64,000 bases of DNA, taken from positions 549,609 through 613,608 of the forward strand of contig NZ_KE150412.1 in assembly GCF_000411255.1 (NCBI RefSeq), read 5' to 3'. The translations under genes were made by a program, and so were the position numbers. The notes below the pieces were generated by a model. The model was not told where the DNA came from and ran no database searches. It worked only from the letters and a program-made list of their open reading frames with translations. How positions within the stretch are numbered: position 1 is the first letter of the stretch; each line of letters starts with the position of its first letter. Below are positions 17,066-25,757 of the stretch, one piece after another. The stretch comes from Paenibacillus sp. HGH0039 (lineage in GTDB: Bacteria > Bacillota > Bacilli > Paenibacillales > NBRC-103111).

Positions 17066-18280
17066 TCAGGACGAAAGCTCCTTACCCTTGGTCTCGTCCC
17101 CCCAGAAGAGCACGGCCAATGCGCCGATCAGGATCATGACGAAAAAAAGGATGAAAATCGCCTGAATGCCGATTCCCCAGCCGACGAGTACACCGACCAG
17201 CAGCGGGGCGATGATGCCTCCTATCCGTCCGAACGAGGCGGCAAGTCCCGCACCCGTCGAGCGGATCGCCGTCGGATACAGCTCCGGCGTATAAGCGTAC
17301 AGCCCGCCCCAGGCTCCGAGGTTGAAGAAAGACAAGCACATGCCCGCGGCGATCAGCATGCCTTCCGTGGAAGCACCGCCAAACCATACGGCGCTGAATG
17401 CGGTCAGCACAAGATAGGTGACCAGAACGAATTTACGGCCGAATTTCTCGATAAAATACGCGGCCGTAAAATAACCCGGAAGCTGAGCGAGTGTCATGAT
17501 GAGCACATACTGAAAGCTTTTGACGAGCGTAAAACCTTTCAGCACCATCACCGTAGGAAGCCACAGGAACATCCCGTAATACGAAAACACAACCGTAAAC
17601 CACAACACCCACAGCATCACGGTCGACCGGCGGTAATCGCGGGACCAGACGGATTTCACTTTCGCGGCAAATGAAGTTTCTCCCGACCGTTCTTTCCGGA
17701 ACCTCGGAGGATCTTCAATCGCCCGCCTCAAATACAGCGCGTAAAGCGCGGGCAAGGCCCCGATGACGAAGGCGGACTGCCAGCCGTACTTCGGGATGAC
17801 GAAGTACGCGATCAGCGCCGCCAGAATCCAGCCTCCCGCCCAGAAGCTCTCGAGCAGCACAACCGCTCTTCCCCTGTCCTGCGCGGGCATACTCTCCGAC
17901 ACGAGCGTGGACGCGACGGGAAGCTCCCCGCCCAGCCCGACACCCGCGATAAACCGCAGGATGCAGAGCACGGTAAAACTGGCAGCCAGAGCGGACAAGC
18001 CGCTGGCGGCCGAAAAAATAAGCAGCGTCCATAGCAGGACGGACTTGCGCCCGTAGCGGTCGGCCAAATAGCCGGCTATCGCCGCCCCGAAGGCCATCCC
18101 GACCGAGTTAAGACTGGTCAGTACACCGACCTGCCCCGCACTGAGCTTCCAGTGGACCGTCAGAGCCGCGACGATAAACGAAATAATGCCTACATCCATG
18201 GCATCGAACAGCCAGCTTAAACCGGCGCTGAACAGCAGTTTTCTCTGTTTAGGATTTTGAAGCATCGCGATAGCGCGCAT
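17066..18280 (-). CDS. niaP: NiaP-like MFS permease (niacin or aromatic acid uptake)
   Basis: A 404-residue protein. I chose the ATG at 18280, which follows AAGGGAG at seven bases; the frame extends 22 codons upstream without a site. It has twelve helices, with LFDAMDVGIISFIVAAL in helix 1, LADRYGRKSVLL in the first cytoplasmic loop and FRFIAGVGLGGELPVAS-like signature residues (RFIAGVGLGGELPV). Long stretches (ESFWAGGWILAALIAYFV, YALYLRRAIEDPPRF) match Bacillus NiaP/YceI as I recall it. The family imports nicotinate, but related permeases carry other aromatic acids, so the substrate is likely rather than certain. No NAD gene is adjacent. Confidence 0.8.
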   Translation of the reverse strand: MRAIAMLQNPKQRKLLFSAGLSWLFDAMDVGIISFIVAALTVHWKLSAGQVGVLTSLNSVGMAFGAAIAGYLADRYGRKSVLLWTLLIFSAASGLSALAASFTVLCILRFIAGVGLGGELPVASTLVSESMPAQDRGRAVVLLESFWAGGWILAALIAYFVIPKYGWQSAFVIGALPALYALYLRRAIEDPPRFRKERSGETSFAAKVKSVWSRDYRRSTVMLWVLWFTVVFSYYGMFLWLPTVMVLKGFTLVKSFQYVLIMTLAQLPGYFTAAYFIEKFGRKFVLVTYLVLTAFSAVWFGGASTEGMLIAAGMCLSFFNLGAWGGLYAYTPELYPTAIRSTGAGLAASFGRIGGIIAPLLVGVLVGWGIGIQAIFILFFVMILIGALAVLFWGDETKGKELSS

Positions 18281-18391
18281 TGGGCTTCTCCCTTGTCGTT
18301 TAGTAGGTATGGGTCCGCTTATTCTGCCCCTGTCCAAAGGGAACATTCCGGCATCCCCCTATTCTTTTCCAGTTAAGAGGATAAGCGGACC

Positions 18392-18412
18392 GGGTAATTC
18401 ACTATTTTACCC
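18392..18412. promoter_or_regulatory. Inverted repeat upstream of niaP
   Basis: GGGTAA and TTACCC separated by 9 bp, in the short AT-rich gap between niaP and the divergent DUF1003 gene. This fits an operator for one of the two genes. It does not match the NiaR box I know. Confidence 0.3.
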
Positions 18413-18483
18413 CCATTCACTTAAATTGGCTAACCTTTTCAAGAAAAATAAAAGATGTTAAGAAACCGGGAGGAACAGACACC

Positions 18484-19047
18484 ATGAGGAATAAAAACGA
18501 GCCGGAGAGAACTTCCGAAGAACAGCTTTTTAAGCAGTTGGAGAAATATCCCCGGCAGAAACTGCACAAAGAGGATGTCGAGCGCGTCACCGAAATGGTC
18601 CGCGACTATCAGGGGAAGATCAAAGCGCATCTGCACGAACAGCAGGAGAAAAAGACGAACCGCTGGGACCGGATGGCCGATCACGTTGCTGTCCTGGCCG
18701 GCAGCTGGTGGTTTGTTACGGCATCCGCCGTCACCATTACGGTGTGGATGCTCGTCAACAGCGAAAGAAATTCGTTGTTTATTTTGAGCTTCTCCCTGTC
18801 CATCCTTTCCCTGTTTCAATCGACACTGATTCAGAAAAGCCAGAACCGCCAGGCCGCCAAGGACAAACAGGAGCAGATGCTCGACATCGCCATCAATTAT
18901 AAAGCCGAGCAGGAGAACCTGGAAATTCAGCAAAACTTAAAGGAGCTTGAAGTAAAGCTCCAATGGATCGAGCTCCGGCTATCCGCCCGCTCACGCGCCA
19001 AAAGGCGCCCCGGAAGGGCCAAAGCCCCGCGCGCAAGGCAGAAATAA
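18484..19047 (+). CDS. DUF1003 family membrane protein
   Basis: A 187-residue protein. A polar helical N-terminus is followed by RWDRMADHVAVLAGSWWFV, two transmembrane helices (about residues 75-95 and 98-115) and QSTLIQKSQNRQAAKDK, which is the hallmark of the DUF1003 family. A coiled coil of about 40 residues and a very basic tail follow. The function of the family is unknown. It is transcribed away from niaP and convergently with glsA, ending 6 bp from the glsA stop. Confidence 0.85.
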   Translation: MRNKNEPERTSEEQLFKQLEKYPRQKLHKEDVERVTEMVRDYQGKIKAHLHEQQEKKTNRWDRMADHVAVLAGSWWFVTASAVTITVWMLVNSERNSLFILSFSLSILSLFQSTLIQKSQNRQAAKDKQEQMLDIAINYKAEQENLEIQQNLKELEVKLQWIELRLSARSRAKRRPGRAKAPRARQK

Positions 19048-19053
19048 GCAGGT

Positions 19054-19998
19054 TTAAAACAAGCTCCAGTCAAAGCGCCCCGACAGCTTCTCAAGCAGAT
19101 CGACGCCCGCAACGCTGTTGCCTTTGCGATTAAGCGCCGGCCCGATAACACCGATTCCGTACCGGCCGGGCACGAGAGTCAGAATGCCGCCGGAAACGCC
19201 GCTTTTGGCCGGCAGTCCGACGCTGATGGCGAACTCCCCGGAGGCGTTGTACATGCCGCAAGTGGTCATGAACGTTTTGGCGATCTGTACGAAACGCCGC
19301 GGAATGAGCGTTTTCCCCGTGAGCGGATCTTGTCCGTCAAAAGCGAGAACCAAGGCCATCCGCGAAAGATCGCCGCATGTGACCCGGATCGAGCAGTGGC
19401 GGAAATACACCTGGAGAACTTCTTCGACACTGCCGTCCAGAACCTCGTTCTCTTTCAGAAAATACGCCAGCGAACGGTTCATATGTCCGGTCTCATTTTC
19501 CGACCGGTATACCGCCTCGTCATAATCCAGCTTGTCGTTTGCGGCGAGTTCCCGGAAAAACGACAGCACTCTCGCCGACTTCGCCTCGGGCCCGTCGCCT
19601 TTGATTAACGAAGACACGGCGATCGCTCCCGCGTTGATCAAGGGATTAAACGGGATGCCCGGCTCGACCAGCTCCAGCTTCAGCATGGAGTTGAAATCGT
19701 CGCCCGTCGGCTCTTTGCCGACCTTGGAGAAGACGGTTTCTTCCCCGTGATCCATTAGCGCCAGTATCAGCGTAAACACTTTGGAAATACTCTGCATCGT
19801 AAAAGGCAGCCCGCAGTCCCCCGCGGACAAATGTTCCCCCTGCCCGTTCAGCAGATGAATGCCCAGTGCGGACGCCGGTGATTTAGCAAGCTCCGGAATG
19901 TACGACGCCACGTTTCCCCGGGAAGTCAGCTTGCGGCTTTCTTCGACCCACTGCGGAAGCGCCGCCTGGATGGCATTGAATTCATGATCGGCATTCAT
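19054..19998 (-). CDS. glsA: Glutaminase
   Basis: A 314-residue protein starting at the ATG at 19998 after GAGGAGAG. The frame extends upstream but the extra 29 residues are not conserved-looking. Family blocks are GNVASYIPELA, AGDCGLPFTMQSISKVF (the catalytic Ser-x-x-Lys), NPLINAGAIAV, SENETGHMNRSLAYF, and GVSGGILTLVPG. This is the beta-lactamase-fold glutaminase that hydrolyses glutamine to glutamate and ammonia in the cytoplasm. The length is normal. Bacillus has two such genes (GlsA, YlaM), and I cannot say which one this corresponds to. Confidence 0.93.
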   Translation of the reverse strand: MNADHEFNAIQAALPQWVEESRKLTSRGNVASYIPELAKSPASALGIHLLNGQGEHLSAGDCGLPFTMQSISKVFTLILALMDHGEETVFSKVGKEPTGDDFNSMLKLELVEPGIPFNPLINAGAIAVSSLIKGDGPEAKSARVLSFFRELAANDKLDYDEAVYRSENETGHMNRSLAYFLKENEVLDGSVEEVLQVYFRHCSIRVTCGDLSRMALVLAFDGQDPLTGKTLIPRRFVQIAKTFMTTCGMYNASGEFAISVGLPAKSGVSGGILTLVPGRYGIGVIGPALNRKGNSVAGVDLLEKLSGRFDWSLF

Positions 19999-20092
19999 GG
20001 ACTTCTCTCCTCTATCTCCATTTCGTTTTATAATTTGTCGCATTCTTTCCGCATTCCTTCTCGATAAAACAAGTATGACCGCCAAACGAAAA

Positions 20093-20130
20093 AAAGATGA
20101 CAGAAACGCGGGGCGCTTCTGTCATCTTTT
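20093..20130 (-). terminator. Intrinsic terminator of the GAF/pseudokinase gene
   Basis: The arms AAAGATGACAGAA and TTCTGTCATCTTT flank a CG-rich tip, with a T-run on both strands. It abuts the stop codon at 20129. Confidence 0.85.
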
Positions 20131-21397
20131 ATTTAAATTCTTGCGCTTCCGCAGCTTCGGCCGCTTCGGCATACTTGCTCAGCATAAGGGAGAAGATCAA
20201 ATCCGTTTCTTTCTGCCTGTCGCTCTCCGTCCAGATTTGGCCTTCCATGAGGTCGACCAGCTTCTTGCTGATTGCCAGATCCAGACTCGTTTCATAGACG
20301 GGAACGGAAGATCCGCCCGCTTTGCCGTCGGCCGCTTCCAGCAGGAACTCCAGTTTATCGGGTGTAATGAGCGGCGCTTTGACGGCAAAACGGATATGAT
20401 GAGTATCGGGATGTTCCGTATCCGGCAGATTGACCGCCGCGAGGGTAAGTTCGCCGGATCGGGCGTTCTTGGAGGCATGATCAAGCAATTTGACCAGCAC
20501 ATCCCGGATCTTCACCGGATCGCCGACTACGACGGAAGGAAGTCCGGGCGCCGCGTCGAGGCGGATTGTTCGGCCTCCCGTATTTCGGATTTCGTACAGA
20601 TTCACGGCTTCTTCCAGAGCAGGAAGCAGTTCGAAGGGCTCCGCCTCCACCGCCACGCCGCCCGATTCCATTTTGCTGTAGTCCAGAATGTCCGTTACGA
20701 GAGTAAGCAGCGAGTTGTTGCTCGTTTCAATGATGTTCATATAGCTCTTCTGCTCTTCGCTCAGCTCCGTATCCTGCATCAGATCCGTCATGCCCATGAT
20801 GCCGGTCATCGGGGTCTTGATCTCCTGCCCGATCATGGCAAGAAGCTTGCTCTTGATCCGAGACGACTGCTCGGACGCCGCATGGGAATCCCGGAGAATC
20901 TGCTGGGCTTCACGCAGCTCCGCGACCGCATGTTCAAGCTCCACCACGTGGGCAAGAAAGACCGCCATGGCGCTCAGCGTTTTGAGATCGGTCTCCGAAA
21001 CGGGATAAGACGGATGATCGAGAATACAGATCGTGCCGTAAAACTGACCGTTCTTCAAAATAATCGGCAGTCCGATAAAAGAACGGCTTCCGAGCGCACG
21101 GGTTACTTCCAGATCCGCGGTAAGGGGACTTGAAGCCGTGTCGGAAATGACGAGAGGCTCGCCCGCACGGCGTCCCACGAGACTACAGTAGCTGATGTCG
21201 AAAGGAAGCTCATCCCCTTCCTTCACGAGCTGTTCCCGCCGGTTGAACGCCTTCAGAATCGTATTGGTCCGTCCGTCGTTCGTTGCGACAAAAATGGTAT
21301 TCACTTGAAGCAGTCCGCTGACGACTTCAATTATATGAGCGGCGGCTTCCTCTATATTGTTATAAAAACCGGATGGGTCCTGGTGCCTGTTTGTCAT
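20129..21397 (-). CDS. GAF-domain protein with a degenerate histidine-kinase module
   Basis: A 422-residue protein from the ATG at 21397; an upstream in-frame ATG would add 38 residues. The GAF domain covers about residues 10-155 (NTIFVATNDGR, FDISYCSLVGRR, SFIGLPIILKNGQFYGTICI). A short helix leads to a HisKA-like segment where the expected S-H-E-I-R-T-P reads IGQEIKTP. The phosphoacceptor His is therefore Gln191. The ATPase part is also eroded: the N-box reads KLLDHASKN instead of N-x-x-x-N, and the D-x-G-x-G motif is missing. The frame is intact, so it is probably a regulatory pseudokinase that senses a small ligand. No response regulator is adjacent. Confidence 0.78.
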   Translation of the reverse strand: MTNRHQDPSGFYNNIEEAAAHIIEVVSGLLQVNTIFVATNDGRTNTILKAFNRREQLVKEGDELPFDISYCSLVGRRAGEPLVISDTASSPLTADLEVTRALGSRSFIGLPIILKNGQFYGTICILDHPSYPVSETDLKTLSAMAVFLAHVVELEHAVAELREAQQILRDSHAASEQSSRIKSKLLAMIGQEIKTPMTGIMGMTDLMQDTELSEEQKSYMNIIETSNNSLLTLVTDILDYSKMESGGVAVEAEPFELLPALEEAVNLYEIRNTGGRTIRLDAAPGLPSVVVGDPVKIRDVLVKLLDHASKNARSGELTLAAVNLPDTEHPDTHHIRFAVKAPLITPDKLEFLLEAADGKAGGSSVPVYETSLDLAISKKLVDLMEGQIWTESDRQKETDLIFSLMLSKYAEAAEAAEAQEFK

Positions 21398-21582
21398 AGC
21401 TATCACACAGCTTTCTCTACTTTCAGATAACGATCTTTCTAAGTGTACTATATTTCCGTCTCTTTCAGGCATAAAGGTTTTGAAAAAACAGAATATTTCT
21501 AGAAATCCCATCTAAATTCACGGAAATAACAACGGTTGCCGGAAAATCGCAAGATTTTGAAAGAAATCACGGGATAATAGCC

Positions 21583-22659
21583 TTACACAAACAACTGGAC
21601 CTTCTTCTCAAAAGGGGTGTCGTATACCTTTCCCTTCATAAGCTGTTCCAGATAAGGACGGATCAGGTCCGCCTGCGTGGAATGAAAGCTTTCGCCGCCC
21701 CACCGCTCGATCGTTCGCTGCTGGGTTTCTACGATGGCGATGTCCTGATTCAAGGCTTTTTTCAGAAAAGGGGTCAGCACCCGCTTCTTCAGCCCGTTCG
21801 TGAACCGGCCGCGCTTCATCGTGATAATCGCATAAATATCCTGGTAAGCGAACGAAGTCGGCCTCATCACGGCCGTAATAAGCAGCGTCAAACCTTTGGC
21901 GGAAGAGTATTCGATCTGGGCGACGCCGGGCATATAAAACCGGCCGAAGCTCCGCTGCCTGTCCCGCTCGAATAAACGCGAGATAAGACCGGCCTGCCCG
22001 GATTCTCCGGTATATTCGATTTCAACGGCGGCGCCTTCCGCGCGGATGCGGGCGTTCACGGTCTGGCGGCCGCTGTCCGTACGGATGAGGCCGGCGTGGA
22101 CATAGTGCGTGTGCGTGGCGTCCAGCAAATTTTCCGCCGCGTTAAGCAGCGAACCCCGGACGGCCGTTTTCCAGACGAAGGAGTAATACTCCGGGTTGTT
22201 CATAAACGGCAGGGCCAGAGGCTCCGGAACGGATACTTCCTGCGGTTCCCCTGACCGCGCCCCGCCGCCGAGCCGGGCCCACAGAAAGCCGTCCCGCTCC
22301 CGCAAGGCCACCGGCGACGCGTCGTGGTGGGGACCCGGCTTGAACGTGCACAGCCCCGGTACCCGGGTGCAGGCTCCTGTCCCGTCGAACTCCCACCCGT
22401 GGTAAGGGCAGACCAGCTTCCCCGCTTTCAGCCTGCCTCCCGAAAGCGGCACGTTCCGGTGCGGGCAGCGGTCCAGCAGCGCGTGCGCGCCCTCTTCCGT
22501 GCGAAACAGGACGAGCGGTACGTCAAGCACCGTCAGCCCGAGCGGCTTCCGCTTCAGGTCCCGCGACGGACAAAGCGGGAGCCAGTGCTTTTTCAGCTCG
22601 GCATAGAGAACTTCCTTCTCGGCGTCCGTCTGGCAAACATCGTTCCTCGTCAGATTCAT
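21583..22659 (-). CDS. Rieske [2Fe-2S] non-heme iron oxygenase
   Basis: A 358-residue protein. I chose the ATG at 22659 because it follows TGAGGAAG and overlaps the upstream stop as ATGA. The Rieske ligands are C-P-H (DRCPHRNVPLSGG) and C-P-Y-H (LVCPYHGWEFDG). The mononuclear iron site is NLLDATHTHYVHAG, with the H-x4-H pair. This is the arrangement of aromatic-ring-hydroxylating and ring-modifying oxygenases. A reductase or ferredoxin is not encoded nearby. It is the last gene of the KASIII/ATP-grasp operon, so it probably oxidises or desaturates the assembled product. Confidence 0.88.
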   Translation of the reverse strand: MNLTRNDVCQTDAEKEVLYAELKKHWLPLCPSRDLKRKPLGLTVLDVPLVLFRTEEGAHALLDRCPHRNVPLSGGRLKAGKLVCPYHGWEFDGTGACTRVPGLCTFKPGPHHDASPVALRERDGFLWARLGGGARSGEPQEVSVPEPLALPFMNNPEYYSFVWKTAVRGSLLNAAENLLDATHTHYVHAGLIRTDSGRQTVNARIRAEGAAVEIEYTGESGQAGLISRLFERDRQRSFGRFYMPGVAQIEYSSAKGLTLLITAVMRPTSFAYQDIYAIITMKRGRFTNGLKKRVLTPFLKKALNQDIAIVETQQRTIERWGGESFHSTQADLIRPYLEQLMKGKVYDTPFEKKVQLFV

Positions 22660-23849
22660 AATCGGTACTTCCTCATCACGGGTACCCCAACTCCATTCAA
22701 AAGATGACTCAATCCGAGCCATACGGCCCGCCGCCTCAGAGGCAGATGCCGGATGTAGACGGCGCTGTATTCGATGGCCGGGCGGCCTCCCCGGATCCGT
22801 TTGAAGTGCGCGGCGCCGGAGCTTAAATGCAGCAGCTTCCTTTCCTCGGCGGCCCGGGTCAGCACCAGGCTCATCAGCATCCGGTACAGCCCTTCCTTCT
22901 GCGGAAGAGCGGTGTTGTAACCGACCAGCGGAGCCGTAATGACACCGGCTTTATCGAAACAGCCGATTACGCCCTGCAGCACCCCCGAGCTGTCCCTCAA
23001 ACCGCGGATCCGCAGCAGCCCGTGCCGATGGCAATTGGCGATGTAAGCCTCCGTGAAACGCGGATTCAACCGGGAATATTTACGGATGTACAAATCCTCG
23101 TAAAGCTCCACGATGCGCGGATAATCCGACGGCTCAATCTCTTCGTGCTCCACAATCCGCAGCGGCGAGCGCCGGAGCAGCTTTTGGTCCCATACATTGT
23201 TCGGTTTGTGCAGGTAATCCGGCTCGCGCCCCTCGAAAAAATACACCTGCCGGCTCGGAACGAGAATCCACCCCAGTCCGGTCAGGTCTTTCATCAGCTG
23301 CAGATTCGTCACCTCGTTCAGCGACCTGAAAATGACCGCATGCGACGGAAAACGTTCCAGCAGTCCGGCGGTCAGCACACGGACATCCTCTTTCGGCAGC
23401 TCTTCATACAAATTCGTCGAGAGCAGCCAGTTATTGACGTGTACGTTCCGGTTGATCCGGGCGCTTTTCAGCAGCGGCGAAAGGATGCCGATCACTCCCC
23501 GCAGCACGCCTTTCAGCAGCTCGCTTTTGAAAAGAACCAGCTCTTCCAGCGCGTAGGACACATAGGTCGAGTAAGGCGAACAAACATAGGAGCTGTCATA
23601 CTCCGTTTCGTTCACCGTCACGGGAAGCAGCTGCTCCCCGGCCCGGACCAGCTCCACCTTCGTACGGACATTCCGGATATACGCATCGGCGCCTTTGCCG
23701 ATCAGCGGCTCGGTGTAGGCCGCCGTCATTGCGTTAGCCGGATGATTTTTACCCGGCCCGGTCTCATTCGAGGGGGAATCCCCCGCTCCAGCTCCGCTTT
23801 GCGGCGTTTGTCCTGCCTGCCGTTCTATAAATTCAGCCGGCTGTGTCAT
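22656..23849 (-). CDS. GNAT/FemAB-like acyltransferase
   Basis: A 397-residue protein with ATG after GGGGAGGTAGCGA. The first 45 residues are low-complexity. The C-terminal half has a GNAT-like layout (RGLRDSSGVLQGVIGCFDKAG, followed by LVGYNTALPQKEGLYRMLMSL and a conserved LHLSSGAAHFKRIRGGRP). It resembles proteins annotated as GNAT-family or peptidoglycan-type acyltransferases in biosynthetic clusters. It may transfer an acyl or aminoacyl group to the product. It is 19 bp after the SMI1/KNR4 gene and overlaps the oxygenase gene by 4 bp. Confidence 0.6.
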   Translation of the reverse strand: MTQPAEFIERQAGQTPQSGAGAGDSPSNETGPGKNHPANAMTAAYTEPLIGKGADAYIRNVRTKVELVRAGEQLLPVTVNETEYDSSYVCSPYSTYVSYALEELVLFKSELLKGVLRGVIGILSPLLKSARINRNVHVNNWLLSTNLYEELPKEDVRVLTAGLLERFPSHAVIFRSLNEVTNLQLMKDLTGLGWILVPSRQVYFFEGREPDYLHKPNNVWDQKLLRRSPLRIVEHEEIEPSDYPRIVELYEDLYIRKYSRLNPRFTEAYIANCHRHGLLRIRGLRDSSGVLQGVIGCFDKAGVITAPLVGYNTALPQKEGLYRMLMSLVLTRAAEERKLLHLSSGAAHFKRIRGGRPAIEYSAVYIRHLPLRRRAVWLGLSHLLNGVGVPVMRKYRL

Positions 23850-23868
23850 TCGCTACCTCCCCGGCCGT

Positions 23869-24429
23869 TTACGTGTAACGGCTGTCTAATTCTTCGTCCA
23901 GCGAGCTTCTTCCCCGGCAAAGCGCCTCGAAGGAATCCGCCACCCGGACGCATTCGTCGTACCCGAGATTTCCCGAATGAGCGGCAAGGATAGGATATTC
24001 GCCTTCCACCGGCGCTTTTCTCATATCGAAAAGATAATGGTTGCCGCAGCCGTCCATCGCAAAAGAAACGGATAACGGCATGTATTCGGGCAGCTCGTAC
24101 GCCAGATTCATCTCACGGAATTCGGAAGTGGAGAAAAACTGGAAATATCGTTCCCCGGTCCGAAATTCCCCTCCGTTCGAGTAACGCAGAAATTCCGCAT
24201 ACGCGCCCGGCAGTTTCCCCTGCGGCATACGCCATCTTGTCGGATCGATCGGGATATATTGATTGTAAAAGGGCGAGTTTACCGGAAAAGGGTTCTTCTG
24301 TCTCGCGGCGATTTCCCGAATTTCTTCTTCCGTCAAAGGCAACTTCCATGTTTGATGGAAGCTCTCAAGAACTTCCTCCGCGGCCCCCGCTTCTTTAGCG
24401 AACACTTCGTCGAAAAAATAGTCCCGCAA
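23869..24429 (-). CDS. SMI1/KNR4 family protein embedded in the biosynthetic operon
   Basis: A 186-residue protein with TTG start after AGGAGGTGCC. The pattern LPGAYAEFLRYSNGGEFRTGERYFQFFS is the SMI1/KNR4 core, followed by SVSFAMDGCGNHYLFDM and an IxxxSFEALC-like end. Bacterial members often serve as immunity proteins against polymorphic toxins, but no toxin is present. It is transcribed with the KASIII operon yet separated from its neighbours by 68 bp and 19 bp, while the other junctions in the operon overlap. This suggests later insertion. Confidence 0.75.
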   Translation of the reverse strand: MRDYFFDEVFAKEAGAAEEVLESFHQTWKLPLTEEEIREIAARQKNPFPVNSPFYNQYIPIDPTRWRMPQGKLPGAYAEFLRYSNGGEFRTGERYFQFFSTSEFREMNLAYELPEYMPLSVSFAMDGCGNHYLFDMRKAPVEGEYPILAAHSGNLGYDECVRVADSFEALCRGRSSLDEELDSRYT

Positions 24430-24497
24430 CGGCAGGCACCTCCTCTTCTGTCTTTAGTCTTATATGGAAAAAAGAGCCTCCGCGGCGCAGCACGCCC

Positions 24498-25757
24498 TCA
24501 GTTCAAAGCTTCTCCGTCCCATTCGATATCGGCGGTTGCCGCATCTTTAAAAGGAATCCGCCTGCGCAGCGAGTCGAAAACCGTTTCGGCCAGACTGCCC
24601 GCATGCAGCAGCGGCACCCACGGGTCTTGCCTGCTGAAAAGCACATCGCGCCCATGCCGGAAATCGTGGAACCACCGCCCGATTCCCGAGGGGCTAAAGC
24701 CGTGGTAAAAGGGATTCGCCAGCATCGCGTACCCGATCATCGGGGGAGCTTCCGCAGGCTCCGGGCATTCGGGGTTTTCGGGGCTTCTGGGGCTTTCGAG
24801 GCTTCCGGGGCCTCTCCGGATTGCCGCCGGATTTTCCAAGGAAGTGCGGCCGTCGGCAAAAAGCTTCCCCTCGGTCACTTCGGAAAGCCGTTCTCCCCTG
24901 CGGCCGAACGGCTTCATCAGCCCGGCGTTGTCTGCGAGATGCAGTCCGCTCGTCGCCCTCGGGTTGCATTCCAGCACGTGCAGGGTGCCGTCCTTATCTT
25001 CTATGTAATCGAATGCCACATGCCCCGTAAAATCCAGCTTGCGGACCAGTTCGGCCGCGAAGCGGTCGATTTTCTCGCGATGCACCGGCTTGAAGTAATA
25101 GCCGGAAGCCTGGCCGAGCCGGTACAGAGGCTCGTAGGAACCGTACGCGGCGATTTCTCCGTCCACGGCCAAGTGATAGCTGCACAGCTCCCGGCCGCGG
25201 ATGTACCGCTGCGCGATCCAGGGCCGGTGCGCGGACGGCGCAAAGCCCTCCGGAAGCCGGGAAGGAGCCAGAAGCGCCTCCGAAGCGAAGCGGCTGTACA
25301 CCGGTTTGAACGCGAATGCGGACGGATCGCCGAGTTCTTTCAATTGAGCGGCGGATATAAGCAGCTTCGTCTCTGGCGTCTGCGCGGACATTCCTTCCGT
25401 CAGTCCGGAGAAGTTCCATTTGTTGTGCAGCGAGTTCAGGACTTCGAAATCGTCGCAGAACACGCGGCAGTACCGGGCCAGCTCTTCCCGCCCATGGGCG
25501 ATATAAAAGATTTCCTCGCTCGTAGGCAGGAGCAGATCGATTCCGGCAGACCGGATAATGGCCGCCAGCGCGGCAATAAATTCCCGGCATCCTTCTCTCG
25601 GAGAAGGAACATGGAAGAATTCTTTTATCGCCCGTGAGCCGCGGCACACCGGAAATTTGACACTGTCCGCGGCATATACGTTCCACCCGGAATCCCGGAA
25701 CCGCCTCGCCAGATCCAGAGCCGCGTAGGATCGGCAGCCTGTGAGGAGCACATTCAT
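24498..25757 (-). CDS. ATP-grasp enzyme 2 of the KASIII operon
   Basis: A 419-residue protein from the ATG at 25757, which overlaps the upstream stop as ATGA. The N-terminal pre-ATP-grasp Rossmann part is NVLLTGCRSYAALDLARRF, followed by FHVPSPREG and LLPTSEEIFYIAHG. The ATP-grasp core includes FAFKPVYSRFASE, PWIAQRYIRGRELCSY, HVAFDYIEDKDG and LHVLECNPRATSGLHL. These enzymes activate a carboxylate as acyl phosphate and join it to an amine or alcohol. It is a paralogue of the enzyme at 28867-30117. A proline-rich insertion of about 35 residues after the catalytic core comes from 9-bp repeats. It ends DIEWDGEALN, close to the natural end of the paralogue. Confidence 0.85.
   Translation of the reverse strand: MNVLLTGCRSYAALDLARRFRDSGWNVYAADSVKFPVCRGSRAIKEFFHVPSPREGCREFIAALAAIIRSAGIDLLLPTSEEIFYIAHGREELARYCRVFCDDFEVLNSLHNKWNFSGLTEGMSAQTPETKLLISAAQLKELGDPSAFAFKPVYSRFASEALLAPSRLPEGFAPSAHRPWIAQRYIRGRELCSYHLAVDGEIAAYGSYEPLYRLGQASGYYFKPVHREKIDRFAAELVRKLDFTGHVAFDYIEDKDGTLHVLECNPRATSGLHLADNAGLMKPFGRRGERLSEVTEGKLFADGRTSLENPAAIRRGPGSLESPRSPENPECPEPAEAPPMIGYAMLANPFYHGFSPSGIGRWFHDFRHGRDVLFSRQDPWVPLLHAGSLAETVFDSLRRRIPFKDAATADIEWDGEALN
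24771..24815. repeat. Degenerate 9-bp tandem repeat inside the ATP-grasp 2 gene
   Basis: Five 9-bp units related to GGGGCTTTC run in register, encoding an xxP repeat (ENP, SPR-type) on the minus strand. The same period and similar purine/pyrimidine pattern occur in the oxidoreductase gene at 11033-11153. Confidence 0.7.

Noticed and set aside
19997-21133. 378-codon plus-strand open frame opposite the GAF/pseudokinase gene
   Set aside because: Basic shadow sequence; the minus strand carries recognisable GAF and kinase-like segments.
22827-23993. 388-codon plus-strand open frame opposite the GNAT-like gene
   Set aside because: A shadow of the minus-strand gene with basic, His/Gln-rich composition and no site.
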